Part shown: positions 9,223 to 17,713 of the stretch, one piece after another
How positions within the stretch are numbered: the stretch's first letter is position 1
Layout: each line of letters starts with the position of its first letter
NCBI RefSeq assembly: GCF_003254745.1
Contig: NZ_QKXH01000012.1
Location: 62,001-126,000 of the forward strand
Reading direction: 5' to 3'
Length of the DNA stretch: 64,000 nucleotides
DNA from: Flavobacterium aquariorum
Lineage (GTDB): Bacteria > Bacteroidota > Bacteroidia > Flavobacteriales > Flavobacteriaceae
Position numbers and translations under genes: made by a program
Notes under the pieces: generated by a model
The model's database searches: none
Seen by the model: the letters and a program-made list of their open reading frames with translations, nothing else
What the model was told of the DNA's origin: nothing

Positions 9223-9963
9223 TTAATCAACAGATTCAGATTCTAAAACAACTTCAAGATTTGTACTCAATGGATTTTGCAGACAATCAGATAATAGAAA
9301 TTGCAACGACAGTGATTTACGGTCGTCACTAATCTTGGCAAGCGAATTGGAAACTGATTGGATTTTACGAGGAAAATGATAGTTCAATACATAACTCTGA
9401 ACAAGTTTGTATCCTTTATAATGGTTTTTGTATTTTTCAACTTTATCAAATTCTTTTTTTAATTGTATCGAATCGGTGATTTTTACGGTTCTGTTAAAAT
9501 GATTTCCTTCAAAAATATAACTAACTTCATAATAATGTTCTTCGGCAGACAAAGCATAATTCTTTTTGATATTATCGGCATAGTCTTCGACTTTATAAAG
9601 ATCCACAATGTCTGTAGCTTTCTTGAAATTTTGAGAAACTGTCGTTTTGAACTCTTTTTCGTAAGAACTTTTCTTGATGTGTACTTTTACATCAGAGTAT
9701 CTAAAATATACATTTTGATCTTCCCTTGGAGTTCTGGTAAATGTCTCTGCATATTTTTTAAAATAATCCGCAAATACATAAATCGTGTCTCTATAGATAT
9801 CTTCTTTTGAATATTCTTCTTTTGCCAACTGCATATAACTGTGCTCGTCTCTTAGATCGACTACTTCAATTTTTCCGGTACCATCGGCGTTGAGATGAAG
9901 AGTTTCTGTAACTTGACAGTTTGCGGTTAATAGAATTAAGAGGAGGAAGAAGTATTTTTTCAT
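9223..9963 (-). CDS. Hypothetical lipoprotein
   Basis: A 246-aa protein with an N-terminal lipobox (LLILLTANC, Cys16), so it should be a periplasm-facing lipoprotein. The mature part starts VTETLHLNADGTGKIEV, a beta-strand pattern seen in several Bacteroidota lipoproteins of unknown role that begin with a TETI...DGSG-like repeat. The rest is charged and lysine-rich, with no catalytic motif I recognise. No operon partner. Confidence 0.6.
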   Translation of the reverse strand: MKKYFFLLLILLTANCQVTETLHLNADGTGKIEVVDLRDEHSYMQLAKEEYSKEDIYRDTIYVFADYFKKYAETFTRTPREDQNVYFRYSDVKVHIKKSSYEKEFKTTVSQNFKKATDIVDLYKVEDYADNIKKNYALSAEEHYYEVSYIFEGNHFNRTVKITDSIQLKKEFDKVEKYKNHYKGYKLVQSYVLNYHFPRKIQSVSNSLAKISDDRKSLSLQFLLSDCLQNPLSTNLEVVLESESVD

Positions 9964-9969
9964 TTTTTT

Positions 9970-10330
9970 TAGTTTCTAAGATGATGAGAGACTAAGTTTC
10001 TAAGTTTTCACAAAACGAAGTTACACTATTTTGTACGGATTTTACACGCTTTTTTTTAACCGCAATCCCGATAATTATCGGGAGCTAAGAAAAAAAGCGC
10101 AAAGTTCGCAAAGCTTTGCGTTCTTCGCTTAATCCTTAGCGAACCTTGCGGTTAAAGAAATAGTTTAATGCTATTAAATTCCAATTTAGCTTTGGTAAAG
10201 GTCTTATGAAAACTAAACTTGTAGCCTAGCCCCGATAGTAGTGAAAATCCTCCCGATTTTTTTTCGGGAGATTGCAACGGATAGCGGGAGAATACATGAA
10301 AAAAAAGCGAATATTTCTGCTCCCAAAAAA
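9970..10330. repeat. Intergenic repeat cluster before lysS
   Basis: This 435-base gap holds three repeat types and no open frame. At 9970-10005 is a CTAAGATT...CTAAG type; at 10060-10155 are cgcaaagttcgcaaag and its inverse (a long imperfect hairpin ending in ccttgcggttaaag); at 10222-10293 is AGCCCCGATAG, an inner TCCCGAT/TTCGGGAG pair and GGATAGCGGGAGAA, followed by TTCTGCTCCCAAAAAATC. The last has a homologue at 58343-58471 and a partial one at 18440-18530. Confidence 0.65.
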
Positions 10331-10367
10331 TCTAAAATCTGCATTCTGAAATCTGCAATCAATTTGT

Positions 10368-10375
10368 TATCTTTG
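10368..10375 (+). promoter_or_regulatory. -7 element of lysS
   Basis: TATCTTTG matches the Bacteroidota TAnnTTTG element and sits 22 bases before the lysS ATG, directly after the repeat cluster. Confidence 0.5.
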
Positions 10376-10397
10376 CGCACTTAAAAAACAGTATCTA

Positions 10398-12101
10398 ATG
10401 GCCTTATCAGAACAAGAAATCATCCGAAGAGAAAAACTTCAATCTTTACGTAATTTAGGAATCAATCCTTATCCTGCCAATCTTTTTCCTGTAAATCATA
10501 CTTCAAAGCAAATAAAGGAGTCTTTTGAAGAGGGCAAAAAAGTGATTGTTGCTGGGCGTTTGATGAGCGTTAGAGATCAAGGAAAAGCTTGTTTTGCCGA
10601 ATTGCAGGATAGCGAAGGGCGTATTCAATTGTACGTGAATCGCGACGTTTTGTGTGAAGGTGATGATAAAACTTTGTACAATCAGGTATTCAAAAAATTG
10701 ACCGATTTAGGTGATTTTATTGGTATTGAAGGTGAATTATTTACTACCAAAGTGGGTGCACAATGTATTCGTGTCGACGGATTTACTTTCTTGAGTAAAA
10801 CGTTGCGTCCGTTGCCATTACCAAAAGTGGACGAAGACGGAAAAGTTCACGATGCTTTTAATGATGCCGAATTGCGTTACAGAATGCGTTATGTGGATTT
10901 GACGGTGAACCAAAACGTGAAAGAAACTTTTATCAAGCGTACAAAGTTATTCACTGCAATGCGAGGTTATTTTAACGATGCAGGTTATCTTGAAGTTGAT
11001 ACTCCGGTTTTGCAATCAATTCCTGGTGGTGCTTCGGCAAGACCTTTTATCACGCATCATAATTCGCTTGATATTCCACTTTATATGCGTATTGCAAACG
11101 AATTGTATTTAAAAAGATTAATTGTTGGTGGATTTGATGGTGTTTATGAGTTTTCCAGAAACTTCCGTAATGAAGGAATGGACAGAACGCATAATCCTGA
11201 ATTTACTGCTATGGAAATATATGTAGCCTACAAAGACTACAACTGGATGATGGAATTCGCTGAAGGTTTACTTGAGCATTGTGCAATTGCCGTAAATGGA
11301 ACTAGCGAAGTTACTTTTGGTGAACATAAAATCAATTTCAAAGCACCTTATGCACGTGTTACAATGACTGATTCTATCAAACATTTTACTGGTTTTGATA
11401 TTTCCGGAAAAAGTGAAGAAGAACTTTTTGAAGCTGCAAGAGGAATGGGAATTGATGTTGATAATACAATGGGTAAAGGAAAATTGATTGATGAAATTTT
11501 TGGTGCGAAATGCGAAGGAAATTACATTCAGCCTACTTTCATTACAGATTATCCTAAAGAAATGTCGCCTTTGTGTAAAGAACACCGCGATAATCCTGAT
11601 CTTACTGAACGTTTTGAATTAATGGTTTGCGGTAAAGAAATTGCAAATGCATATTCTGAATTAAATGACCCGATTGATCAACGTGAACGTTTTGAAGATC
11701 AAATGCGTTTGGCTGCAAAAGGTGATGATGAAGCAAACGGAATTATCGATGAAGATTTCTTAAGAGCTTTGGAATATGGTATGCCTCCAACATCTGGAAT
11801 GGGAATTGGAATGGATCGTTTGATTATGTATTTGACTAATAATGCATCAATTCAGGAAGTTTTATTGTTCCCTCAAATGCGTCCTGAAACCAAAAAAGCC
11901 CAAATTGAATTGACTGATGAAGAGAAATTTATCGTAGATTTATTGAAAGGAAATGAAAATAAAATGGATCTTCAGCAATTAAAAATTACTGCAAATTTAA
12001 GTGGTAAAAAATGGGATGCTGCTATGAAAGGTTTGTCTAAAAATGGCTTAACTAAAGTGGCTGTTGAAGGAGAATATAAGATTGTGGAATTGATAGAGTA
12101 A
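10398..12101 (+). CDS. lysS: Lysyl-tRNA synthetase, class II
   Basis: Charges tRNA-Lys with lysine. The 567-aa protein has an N-terminal OB-fold anticodon-binding domain (VIVAGRLMSVRDQGKACFAEL), class II motif 2 (FRNEGMDRTHNPEFTAMEIY) and motif 3 (GMGIGMDRLIMYLT). It is about 60 residues longer than the bacterial norm because of a C-terminal extension after residue ~505 (LTDEEKFIVDLLKGNENKMD...), a helical tail usual in Bacteroidota LysRS. Own promoter and own terminator. Confidence 0.95.
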   Translation: MALSEQEIIRREKLQSLRNLGINPYPANLFPVNHTSKQIKESFEEGKKVIVAGRLMSVRDQGKACFAELQDSEGRIQLYVNRDVLCEGDDKTLYNQVFKKLTDLGDFIGIEGELFTTKVGAQCIRVDGFTFLSKTLRPLPLPKVDEDGKVHDAFNDAELRYRMRYVDLTVNQNVKETFIKRTKLFTAMRGYFNDAGYLEVDTPVLQSIPGGASARPFITHHNSLDIPLYMRIANELYLKRLIVGGFDGVYEFSRNFRNEGMDRTHNPEFTAMEIYVAYKDYNWMMEFAEGLLEHCAIAVNGTSEVTFGEHKINFKAPYARVTMTDSIKHFTGFDISGKSEEELFEAARGMGIDVDNTMGKGKLIDEIFGAKCEGNYIQPTFITDYPKEMSPLCKEHRDNPDLTERFELMVCGKEIANAYSELNDPIDQRERFEDQMRLAAKGDDEANGIIDEDFLRALEYGMPPTSGMGIGMDRLIMYLTNNASIQEVLLFPQMRPETKKAQIELTDEEKFIVDLLKGNENKMDLQQLKITANLSGKKWDAAMKGLSKNGLTKVAVEGEYKIVELIE

Positions 12102-12125
12102 TCTTTATTCTAACTATATTATTTT

Positions 12126-12156
12126 AAAGGAGTTTCAATTTGAAGCTCCTTTTTTT
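12126..12156 (+). terminator. lysS terminator
   Basis: AAAGGAG and CTCCTTT flank a nearly palindromic TTTCAATTTGAAG core and are followed by seven Ts, 24 bases after the lysS stop. The terminator at 12485 has the same CAATTTGAAGCTC core, suggesting that one arose from the other. Confidence 0.85.
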
Positions 12157-12228
12157 ATATAAAAACATCGAATTAAACTAAACAATCCATATTCGTTTTT
12201 GTAACTTTACTAGTCAAAACCACACGTT

Positions 12229-12465
12229 ATGAACACTTTAGAATTAAAACAAAAAATAATTGATAAGTTGAAATCTGCCGATGATATTGACTTGTTAAAG
12301 CAAATTATGAATTTACTTCAACCATTAGATCCAAATGAAATTAAACATTTAAATGAAAATGAATTGGAAATGGCAAAAGATAACGAAGAAGATATACTAT
12401 TTAAAAATGATCTTTCTGAGGAACAACTTGACAAAGAGGACCCAGAATGGATTACTGAGCTGTAG
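12229..12465 (+). CDS. Small acidic protein, possibly antitoxin-like
   Basis: A 78-aa acidic protein, MNTLELKQKIIDKL..., predicted as an N-terminal helix pair followed by a disordered acidic tail (EEDILFKNDLSEEQLDKED). The start resembles short Bacteroidota antitoxin-like proteins that begin MNTLELK..I.., but no toxin gene lies beside it, so this would be an orphan. It sits alone between two terminators. I do not recognise a firm family. Confidence 0.5.
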   Translation: MNTLELKQKIIDKLKSADDIDLLKQIMNLLQPLDPNEIKHLNENELEMAKDNEEDILFKNDLSEEQLDKEDPEWITEL

Positions 12466-12484
12466 AACGTATTAAAATCAATAG

Positions 12485-12513
12485 AAAAAGAGCTCCAATT
12501 TGAAGCTCTTTTT
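12485..12513. terminator. Bidirectional terminator
   Basis: Perfect 10-bp arms AAAAAGAGCT / AGCTCTTTTT with a 9-nt loop lie between the plus-strand small acidic gene and the convergent minus-strand porin gene, so the stem with A and T flanks can serve both. Confidence 0.85.
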
Positions 12514-12537
12514 CGTTTACACAAGAAATTAACACCT

Positions 12538-13812
12538 TTATTTATAAGAAAAAATTTGTGGGTTCACATTAACTGCTAACCAAGCCCAATTGTTGGTGTG
12601 ATCCACATCACCGCCTTTCAGTTTCTGCATTGTATCTGTTGCAAACATTTGTGAATAACCTCCAGTGATATTTACAAACTTATGTACTGAATAGCCAAAT
12701 GTTAAATCAACTTCCGTACCAAGATAGTTGCTCATTTCATTTCCACTAGCATCCAAAACCGTATTGGCAGCATTAAAAACATGTGGCAATAAAGCAAACT
12801 GCCATTTGTTGACATTGTATCCAAATTTCAGAAAAACATCTTGAAGACCTACCGAATTTTTATGGTTTCCTACGTAGAAATAATCCATATATCCATTCAA
12901 TCCGTGGTTGGTTCCAAAAATAGGATTAAATGATTTTATGTCGGTACTGGTATTAGCTTGACTTTTCCCCGATAGAAATTCATATCCAAGACCCGCTTTG
13001 AACTTATCTGTCAATGCATAATTAAAATTAAGAGCTGCATCAAAAGCACTCACGGTATAAGTTGTGCTTTTTCCTGTTTGTCCATAGAACCATAGATTTC
13101 CATCCCAAGATTTTCCTTTGGTATTCATATAAGTTCCAAAAGTTTGCATATAATCTACTTTTAATTCAGGAGTTGGAGTTGGAATTGGAGCGACTAGTTT
13201 ATTTTCGTAACCTGTGTTTAAAAACAATAAACTCATATTTATTTTTCCCAACTCAGTATGATACCAAGCATATTGCATGGCTTTGTAATTGGCAACCGTG
13301 TAGGGTGTTGCAATATCCGTTTCGCCATTGGCGTTATAAGCAACCGCAAGATCTAATTGGCTTTTCTTATTTTTATAGGTTACAGATAAAGCATCATGAC
13401 TTTGTGCTTGTTGAGCCCAATCTGCTTCACCAAGAATACGCTGGTTATCATATGAAATCACCTGACGACCAATACGGGTACTCCATTTTTCATTAAAATT
13501 GTATTGTGCCCAAGCTTCGAATATTTGAACACCATTTGCATCTGCCTTGGTATTTGGGGCTACATCTCCCCAAACACGAACATTTTGCATCGTCAGTTTA
13601 GTAATAAATTTATCTTGTTTGAAATTTAAATTCAAACGCGTTCTACTTGAAATAAACTGACCTGGAGTTTCTCCGAAAGGAATTGGCGCTTTATACCCAT
13701 TCCTAAACTCGTAACGAGGCCTAATTTGTAAATTGGCATCGAACTCTTGGGCAAAAGTATTCATACTGGCCATTAACACAACTGCCAGTGTCATTATTTT
13801 AAATAGCTTCAT
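12538..13812 (-). CDS. Alginate-export-type outer-membrane porin
   Basis: A 424-aa protein with a signal peptide (MKLFKIMTLAVVLMASMNTFAQ) and a beta-barrel pattern starting with LQIRPRYEFRNGYKAP, the opening of the alginate export (AlgE-like) family; the C-terminus reads VNPQIFSYK. In denitrifying Bacteroidota this family often ends nirK operons. The likely role, by inference from position, is outer-membrane passage of nitrite or another small anion rather than alginate. It lies 11 bases after the SCO gene and is the last gene of the nirK run. Confidence 0.75.
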   Translation of the reverse strand: MKLFKIMTLAVVLMASMNTFAQEFDANLQIRPRYEFRNGYKAPIPFGETPGQFISSRTRLNLNFKQDKFITKLTMQNVRVWGDVAPNTKADANGVQIFEAWAQYNFNEKWSTRIGRQVISYDNQRILGEADWAQQAQSHDALSVTYKNKKSQLDLAVAYNANGETDIATPYTVANYKAMQYAWYHTELGKINMSLLFLNTGYENKLVAPIPTPTPELKVDYMQTFGTYMNTKGKSWDGNLWFYGQTGKSTTYTVSAFDAALNFNYALTDKFKAGLGYEFLSGKSQANTSTDIKSFNPIFGTNHGLNGYMDYFYVGNHKNSVGLQDVFLKFGYNVNKWQFALLPHVFNAANTVLDASGNEMSNYLGTEVDLTFGYSVHKFVNITGGYSQMFATDTMQKLKGGDVDHTNNWAWLAVNVNPQIFSYK

Positions 13813-13823
13813 TTTGTGAAATT

Positions 13824-14501
13824 TTAGTTTAGCTTAACTGCTTCTTCAGTTATTTTTTTGATGGTTTCATCCGAGTTTACTCCTAGTCCTTCTTGTTGAT
13901 AAGCCAATTCTCCTTCGGCATTGAAAACACTTATAATATTAGAATGAGAGAATTCAAGTGGTGCAATTTTCTTGTAATTGACAGCCAAAACTGCTGCGAA
14001 CTCTCTTGTATTCTCTTCCGTAGATCTCAGGAATTCCCAATGCTCGCCATCCATTTTATTGGCAATAGCAAACTCCTTTAAACGTTTTGGCGTATCCACT
14101 TCAGGATCAATACTCACTAATACCAATTTAACATGTTCCTTAACGTTGTCTGGTAAACGCGATTCGATATTACGCATATCTGCCACCAAACGAGGGCAAG
14201 CTGATTTGCAGGAAGTATAAATCATTACCATTACAAGCACTTTACCCCTCAAATTTTTCATTTCAATATTTTGCCCATTTTGATTCGTCCATTTGGAAGG
14301 CAAATTATAAATAGACAAATCCGAAATAGGCTTATCTTTATCTACAGCTTCTTTTTTATTACAGCCTTGAAAAACAAAAAACAGCGCAAAAATAGGTAAA
14401 ACAAGTACAAAGTACAATCTGTTTTTAAAAATTCCTTTACGCTTTTGGGCTAACTTTGATTTCATTTTGTTTGGTTTTGATTGGATTTCGAAAGATGCCA
14501 T
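13824..14501 (-). CDS. SCO family copper chaperone
   Basis: A SCO1/SenC/PrrC thioredoxin-fold protein anchored by an N-terminal hydrophobic segment ending FVFQGC (possible lipobox). The copper ligands are IYTSCKSACPRL (CxxxC) and the histidine in EFSHSN. SCO proteins deliver copper to cupredoxin-type centres; beside nirK this suggests loading of NirK. I chose the ATG at 14501 (225 aa), which overlaps the stop of the upstream gene as TAATG and implies translational coupling; an upstream ATG at 14516 and an internal one at 14465 are alternatives. Confidence 0.85.
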   Translation of the reverse strand: MASFEIQSKPNKMKSKLAQKRKGIFKNRLYFVLVLPIFALFFVFQGCNKKEAVDKDKPISDLSIYNLPSKWTNQNGQNIEMKNLRGKVLVMVMIYTSCKSACPRLVADMRNIESRLPDNVKEHVKLVLVSIDPEVDTPKRLKEFAIANKMDGEHWEFLRSTEENTREFAAVLAVNYKKIAPLEFSHSNIISVFNAEGELAYQQEGLGVNSDETIKKITEEAVKLN

Positions 14502-15268
14502 TAATCTTTGGCACATCGAAAACCTAAATTTTTTGTAGTATAATTTGCTTTCAAGCTACCTCTAAAAGCATAGCGCATAAAAGCAGCATAATTCATCAAA
14601 TCGGTTGCGTTTACTGATCCGCTTCCGCAAAAGAGATTCTTATCAGTGTCTTTATCTTTTCTGGATTCTCCCGAAAGAAAAATGCTATTGAAGTCCGATG
14701 TCCATTCCCAAACCAAACCGTGCATATCATAGACACCCCAATAATTTTTGAAGGTTTGTCCAACAGGATTCGAATAGGTTTTTGGTTTTTCGTACCAAGA
14801 TAAAATGTATCTGTTAAATTCTTCTTTGGTACGGGCATCAGATCGTTTTTCATCAGCCATAGCCACATATTCCCATTCATCCATCGATGGTAATCTTTTT
14901 CCTTGGCACTCGCAATATTTTTTGGCAGCAAACCAAGATACATTGGTTATAGGTGCATTACTCAAATTATTTTTACCATAATTAAAATCACTTTCCCATT
15001 GGGTTAGATAACTTTTATCGGCATACAATCCTTTCATTTTCGAACGACTGTAATCTGGATATTTTTTTACAAAGGCAAGATATTGGGCATTGGTAACTGG
15101 ATAAACATCTATGCTAAATGGAGCTACTTTGACTGGTTTTTTGGTAGTGGCTCCATAGAGGGGGACAAACGTTCCCCCACTTATGGTTACCATTTTAACT
15201 TCTTGAGCAAAAAGACCAACGCATATCAACAATAAAAAGAAGGTTATTATTTTTTTTAGTGGTATCAT
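14501..15268 (-). CDS. Formylglycine-generating-enzyme-like (SUMF1) protein
   Basis: A 255-aa exported protein (signal peptide MIPLKKIITFFLLLICVGLFAQ) of the FGE-sulfatase/SUMF1 fold: FVPLYG..., VYPVTNAQYLAF, PITNVSWFAAKKYCECQGKRLPSMDEWEY, GLVWEWTSDF and a final GFRCA. These are the conserved core motifs of the fold, but the enzyme-specific cysteine pair of true sulfatase activators is not clear and no sulfatase is nearby. Relatives beside nir, nor and nos genes are known in Bacteroidota. The role is probably assembly or stabilisation of the periplasmic nitrite-reducing system, by inference. Translationally coupled to the SCO gene. Confidence 0.75.
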   Translation of the reverse strand: MIPLKKIITFFLLLICVGLFAQEVKMVTISGGTFVPLYGATTKKPVKVAPFSIDVYPVTNAQYLAFVKKYPDYSRSKMKGLYADKSYLTQWESDFNYGKNNLSNAPITNVSWFAAKKYCECQGKRLPSMDEWEYVAMADEKRSDARTKEEFNRYILSWYEKPKTYSNPVGQTFKNYWGVYDMHGLVWEWTSDFNSIFLSGESRKDKDTDKNLFCGSGSVNATDLMNYAAFMRYAFRGSLKANYTTKNLGFRCAKD

Positions 15269-15294
15269 TGAGGCTCTTTTTGCTTTAGTATTTA

Positions 15295-15672
15295 TTATTT
15301 TCTTTGGGCTTTCACCATTGCTACTGTTACTGATTTTTTGCTATTTCCCCAGCTAGCATATACATAAGTAAGTACATCCGCAATTTGCTGGTCACTCAAA
15401 GCTTGAGGAGGCATAGCTCCAGTGAATTTCTTTCCATTTACGGTGATTGTACCATTAGATCCTTTGATTACTTGCTTAATTGCACGATTCACATCGGCAT
15501 TCAAATAATCAGATTTGGCCAGTGGAGGAAAAGCACCTGGAATTCCTGCTCCAGTAGCTTGATGACAGGCAATACAGGTTTTGGTATATACCCCTTTCCC
15601 TTTGTTTGCATCTTGACTAAAACCTTTCAAACTTAATCCAATTAATGCTATTCCTAAAATGTATTTTTTCAT
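15295..15672 (-). CDS. Periplasmic monohaem cytochrome c
   Basis: A 125-aa cytochrome c with a signal peptide (MKKYILGIALIGLSLKGFSQ) and one CIACH haem site; the distal methionine is probably in GAMPPQ. Its sequence from KGVYTKTC to the final VKAQRK is close to the C-terminal cytochrome domain of NirK next door, including FPPLAKSDYLNAD, ITVNGKK and IADVLTYVY, so the two are paralogues from a local duplication. It probably carries electrons to NirK or cNOR. It lies 28 bases downstream of nirK in the same operon. Confidence 0.88.
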   Translation of the reverse strand: MKKYILGIALIGLSLKGFSQDANKGKGVYTKTCIACHQATGAGIPGAFPPLAKSDYLNADVNRAIKQVIKGSNGTITVNGKKFTGAMPPQALSDQQIADVLTYVYASWGNSKKSVTVAMVKAQRK

Positions 15673-15700
15673 GACTTATAAATATTTAAAATTGTGTTTA

Positions 15701-17161
15701 TTATTTTCTTTGAGCTTTCACCATTGCTGGTGTTACTACTGTTTTATTATTACCCCAACTACTGTAAACATAAGTTAGAACATCGGCGATTTCATCGTCG
15801 GATAGATTTTGACTTGGCATCACACTGTTTATTTTCTTGCCATTTACTGTAATCTCACCACTTAATCCTCTAATAACTGCTTGAATAGCGCGATTTGGAT
15901 CAGCATTCAAATAATCTGATTTGGCTAATGGAGGGAATGCATTTGGTACTCCTTGTCCTTCAGATTGGTGACAAGCAAAACATGTTGTTCCAAAGATTGC
16001 TTTTCCAGATTTGATTTGTTCAGGAAGTGTTTTGGCCACTGTAGATTTGGCTTCTTTTTTTCCTTCAGGCATATTTTGAATATTTCCTCCTTCTGGCAAA
16101 TATATTCCTTCTTGCGTTGTACCAGAATAGATTTTTTTATTTTCTTCACCAGTTACTTTTAGCATTCCTAAAGCTCCTTTATTAAATGCTCTAAAAATAG
16201 AGTGATCCACCAAAATAAATGTTCCTGGTACATCAACTTTAAATTCTACAATTGCAGAACCTCCAGCTGGTATTAATGTCGTTTGAACGTTAGTATTAAT
16301 AGCATCACCTCCCTCAATGTGAACTTTATCAAAAATTTCACCAATAACGTGAAATGAAGAAAGTAAGTTTGGTCCACCATTACCCATATAAATACGAACA
16401 GTTTCTCCAACTTTGGCAGTAAGCGCATTATCTCCCGCAATTGCCCCCACTTTACCATTAAAAACCACATAATCCGGTTCTTCTTTCAATGCTTTGTTCA
16501 TATCAAAAGGCTGCACACCTTGCTCCCCATAACTCCCTTTGGTATAAAAATCACCTTGCATCACATAAAATTCTTTGTCAACTGGTGGCAAACCTCCTTC
16601 TGGCTCTACCAAAATCAACCCGTACATTCCGTTTGCAATGTGCATTCCAACAGGTGCAGTAGCGCAATGGTATACATATAATCCAGGATTTAACACTTTA
16701 AAATTAAATACTTTTTCATGGCCCGGTGCCACTATTGAAGAAGAAGCTCCTCCTCCTTGCCCTGTTACCGCATGCAAATCTATATTGTGTGGCAATTTAT
16801 TGTCTGGGTGGTTTTTTAAGTGAAATTCAATTTCGTCACCCACTCTTGTTCTAATGAAACTTCCAGGAACTGAACCTCCAAAAGTCCAATAAATATATTT
16901 TGTCCCATCGACCATTTCACCTTCTTGCTCTTTGATTTCCATATTGACTACCAAATGCATCGCAGGTCTGTCACCAACAGGTTTTGGAACAAATGGTGGT
17001 GCTGTAAGTTCTGCTTCTTTTTGACCTTCGACTTTTATTTTTTCGTAATAATCAACGTCATGTTTTTCTTCTTTTTTACCGCAAGAAAAAATACTAGCAG
17101 CGGCAAATAATGCAAGAGCAATAATTTTATAGGGTTTGCTAAAATGGAATAATTGTTTCAT
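15701..17161 (-). CDS. nirK: Copper nitrite reductase with fused cytochrome c
   Basis: Reduces nitrite to NO in the periplasm. The N-terminus has a lipobox (SIFSC, Cys27). Two cupredoxin domains follow. Type 1 copper ligands are H125, C166, H174 and M179 (PHNIDLH, YHCATAPVGMHIANGM); type 2 ligands and catalytic residues are D128, H130, H165, H271 (SSFHVIGE) and H320 (VDHSIFRAF). A low-complexity linker at about 360-383 leads to a cytochrome c domain with C394-x-x-C397-H398 and probable Met448. The NirK-cytochrome c fusion is known in several phyla and lets the haem feed electrons directly to the type 1 copper. First gene of its operon. Confidence 0.95.
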   Translation of the reverse strand: MKQLFHFSKPYKIIALALFAAASIFSCGKKEEKHDVDYYEKIKVEGQKEAELTAPPFVPKPVGDRPAMHLVVNMEIKEQEGEMVDGTKYIYWTFGGSVPGSFIRTRVGDEIEFHLKNHPDNKLPHNIDLHAVTGQGGGASSSIVAPGHEKVFNFKVLNPGLYVYHCATAPVGMHIANGMYGLILVEPEGGLPPVDKEFYVMQGDFYTKGSYGEQGVQPFDMNKALKEEPDYVVFNGKVGAIAGDNALTAKVGETVRIYMGNGGPNLLSSFHVIGEIFDKVHIEGGDAINTNVQTTLIPAGGSAIVEFKVDVPGTFILVDHSIFRAFNKGALGMLKVTGEENKKIYSGTTQEGIYLPEGGNIQNMPEGKKEAKSTVAKTLPEQIKSGKAIFGTTCFACHQSEGQGVPNAFPPLAKSDYLNADPNRAIQAVIRGLSGEITVNGKKINSVMPSQNLSDDEIADVLTYVYSSWGNNKTVVTPAMVKAQRK

Positions 17162-17193
17162 AATTGTTTCGTTTTAAAAAGTGGCTTTATATT

Positions 17194-17264
17194 AAGGATA
17201 GTTTTGTCTTTTATTATAGTGTAAAATTAAAATTTGAGTTTCAAAAAATTAATGATAAATATCA
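17194..17264 (-). promoter_or_regulatory. nirK promoter with Fnr-type site and palindromic operator
   Basis: Reading towards nirK there are three elements. First is TGATATTTATCA (17253-17264), a TGAT-N4-ATCA site of the Crp/Fnr type. Second, ending 37 bp from the site centre, is a weak -7 element TAATTTTA (17222-17229), one base off TAnnTTTG, as expected of an activator-dependent promoter; this places the site near -41.5. Third is AAAGACAAAACTATCCTT (17194-17211), an imperfect 18-bp palindrome just downstream of the inferred start, also present at norC and ric. Positions of transcription starts are inferred. Confidence 0.65.
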
Positions 17265-17299
17265 TGTTTTTAACTTTTTTTTAAGACCCTTATTCTATC

Positions 17300-17466
17300 C
17301 ACTAATTAAGTTGCTAAGATTCTAAGCAACTGAGATTCTAAGTTGAAAAAAGTTCACAGACCTTTTCTAACCACTTTCACATTATATCAATTCCATAGAT
17401 TAACTGAGCATAATTTTTTTAGATTATCTTCTTAATCTTAGCGACTTAGAATCTTAGTTACTTAGT
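17300..17466. repeat. Inverted CTAAGATTCTAAG repeat upstream of nirK
   Basis: The gap between norF and nirK (307 bases) holds, besides the nirK promoter, an inverted pair of CTAAGATTCTAAG-type words at about 17314-17326 and 17447-17459, separated by an AT-rich stretch without an open frame. The same words occur at 9060-9098 and 9970-10000. In the norE-norF transcript the arms could form a stem after norF. Confidence 0.55.
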
Positions 17467-17468
17467 AA

Positions 17469-17711
17469 CTACTTAATCCCAATAATCAAAATTACAAGCA
17501 ATCCTAAAGTTATTATCAAACTGATTTTCCAGAAAGAATGTGCCTTTTTTAATTCCATAAATTGAAAAGCAACCAATAAAAATTTAACAGCGGCCAAGAC
17601 CATTATCACAGGGGCAATAAAAGCAGAGACAGAAAACGAATTCACAATACAAGTAGTTGTAATTGTGATAATTAACAACAATGTAAAGACTAAAATTAGT
17701 GAATTTTTCAT
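17469..17711 (-). CDS. norF: NorF-like / cytochrome c oxidase subunit IV family protein
   Basis: An 80-aa membrane protein with three hydrophobic segments and the motif FLLVAFQFMELKKAHSFWK, which matches the COX4_pro/NorF-type small subunits. ATG at 17711 is chosen because it lies 2 bases after the norE stop; a longer frame from 17753 would overlap norE by 40 bases. NorE and NorF assist cNOR assembly or activity in proteobacteria. Same operon as norE. Confidence 0.75.
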   Translation of the reverse strand: MKNSLILVFTLLLIITITTTCIVNSFSVSAFIAPVIMVLAAVKFLLVAFQFMELKKAHSFWKISLIITLGLLVILIIGIK

Positions 17712-17713
17712 TA

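Noticed and set aside
12229..12465. Toxin-antitoxin module
   Set aside because: Only an antitoxin-like small protein is present; both sides are terminators and no toxin frame exists.
13062..13496. 144-codon plus-strand frame inside the alginate-export porin gene
   Set aside because: Antisense to a clear gene, with no family resemblance, no promoter and no ribosome binding site.
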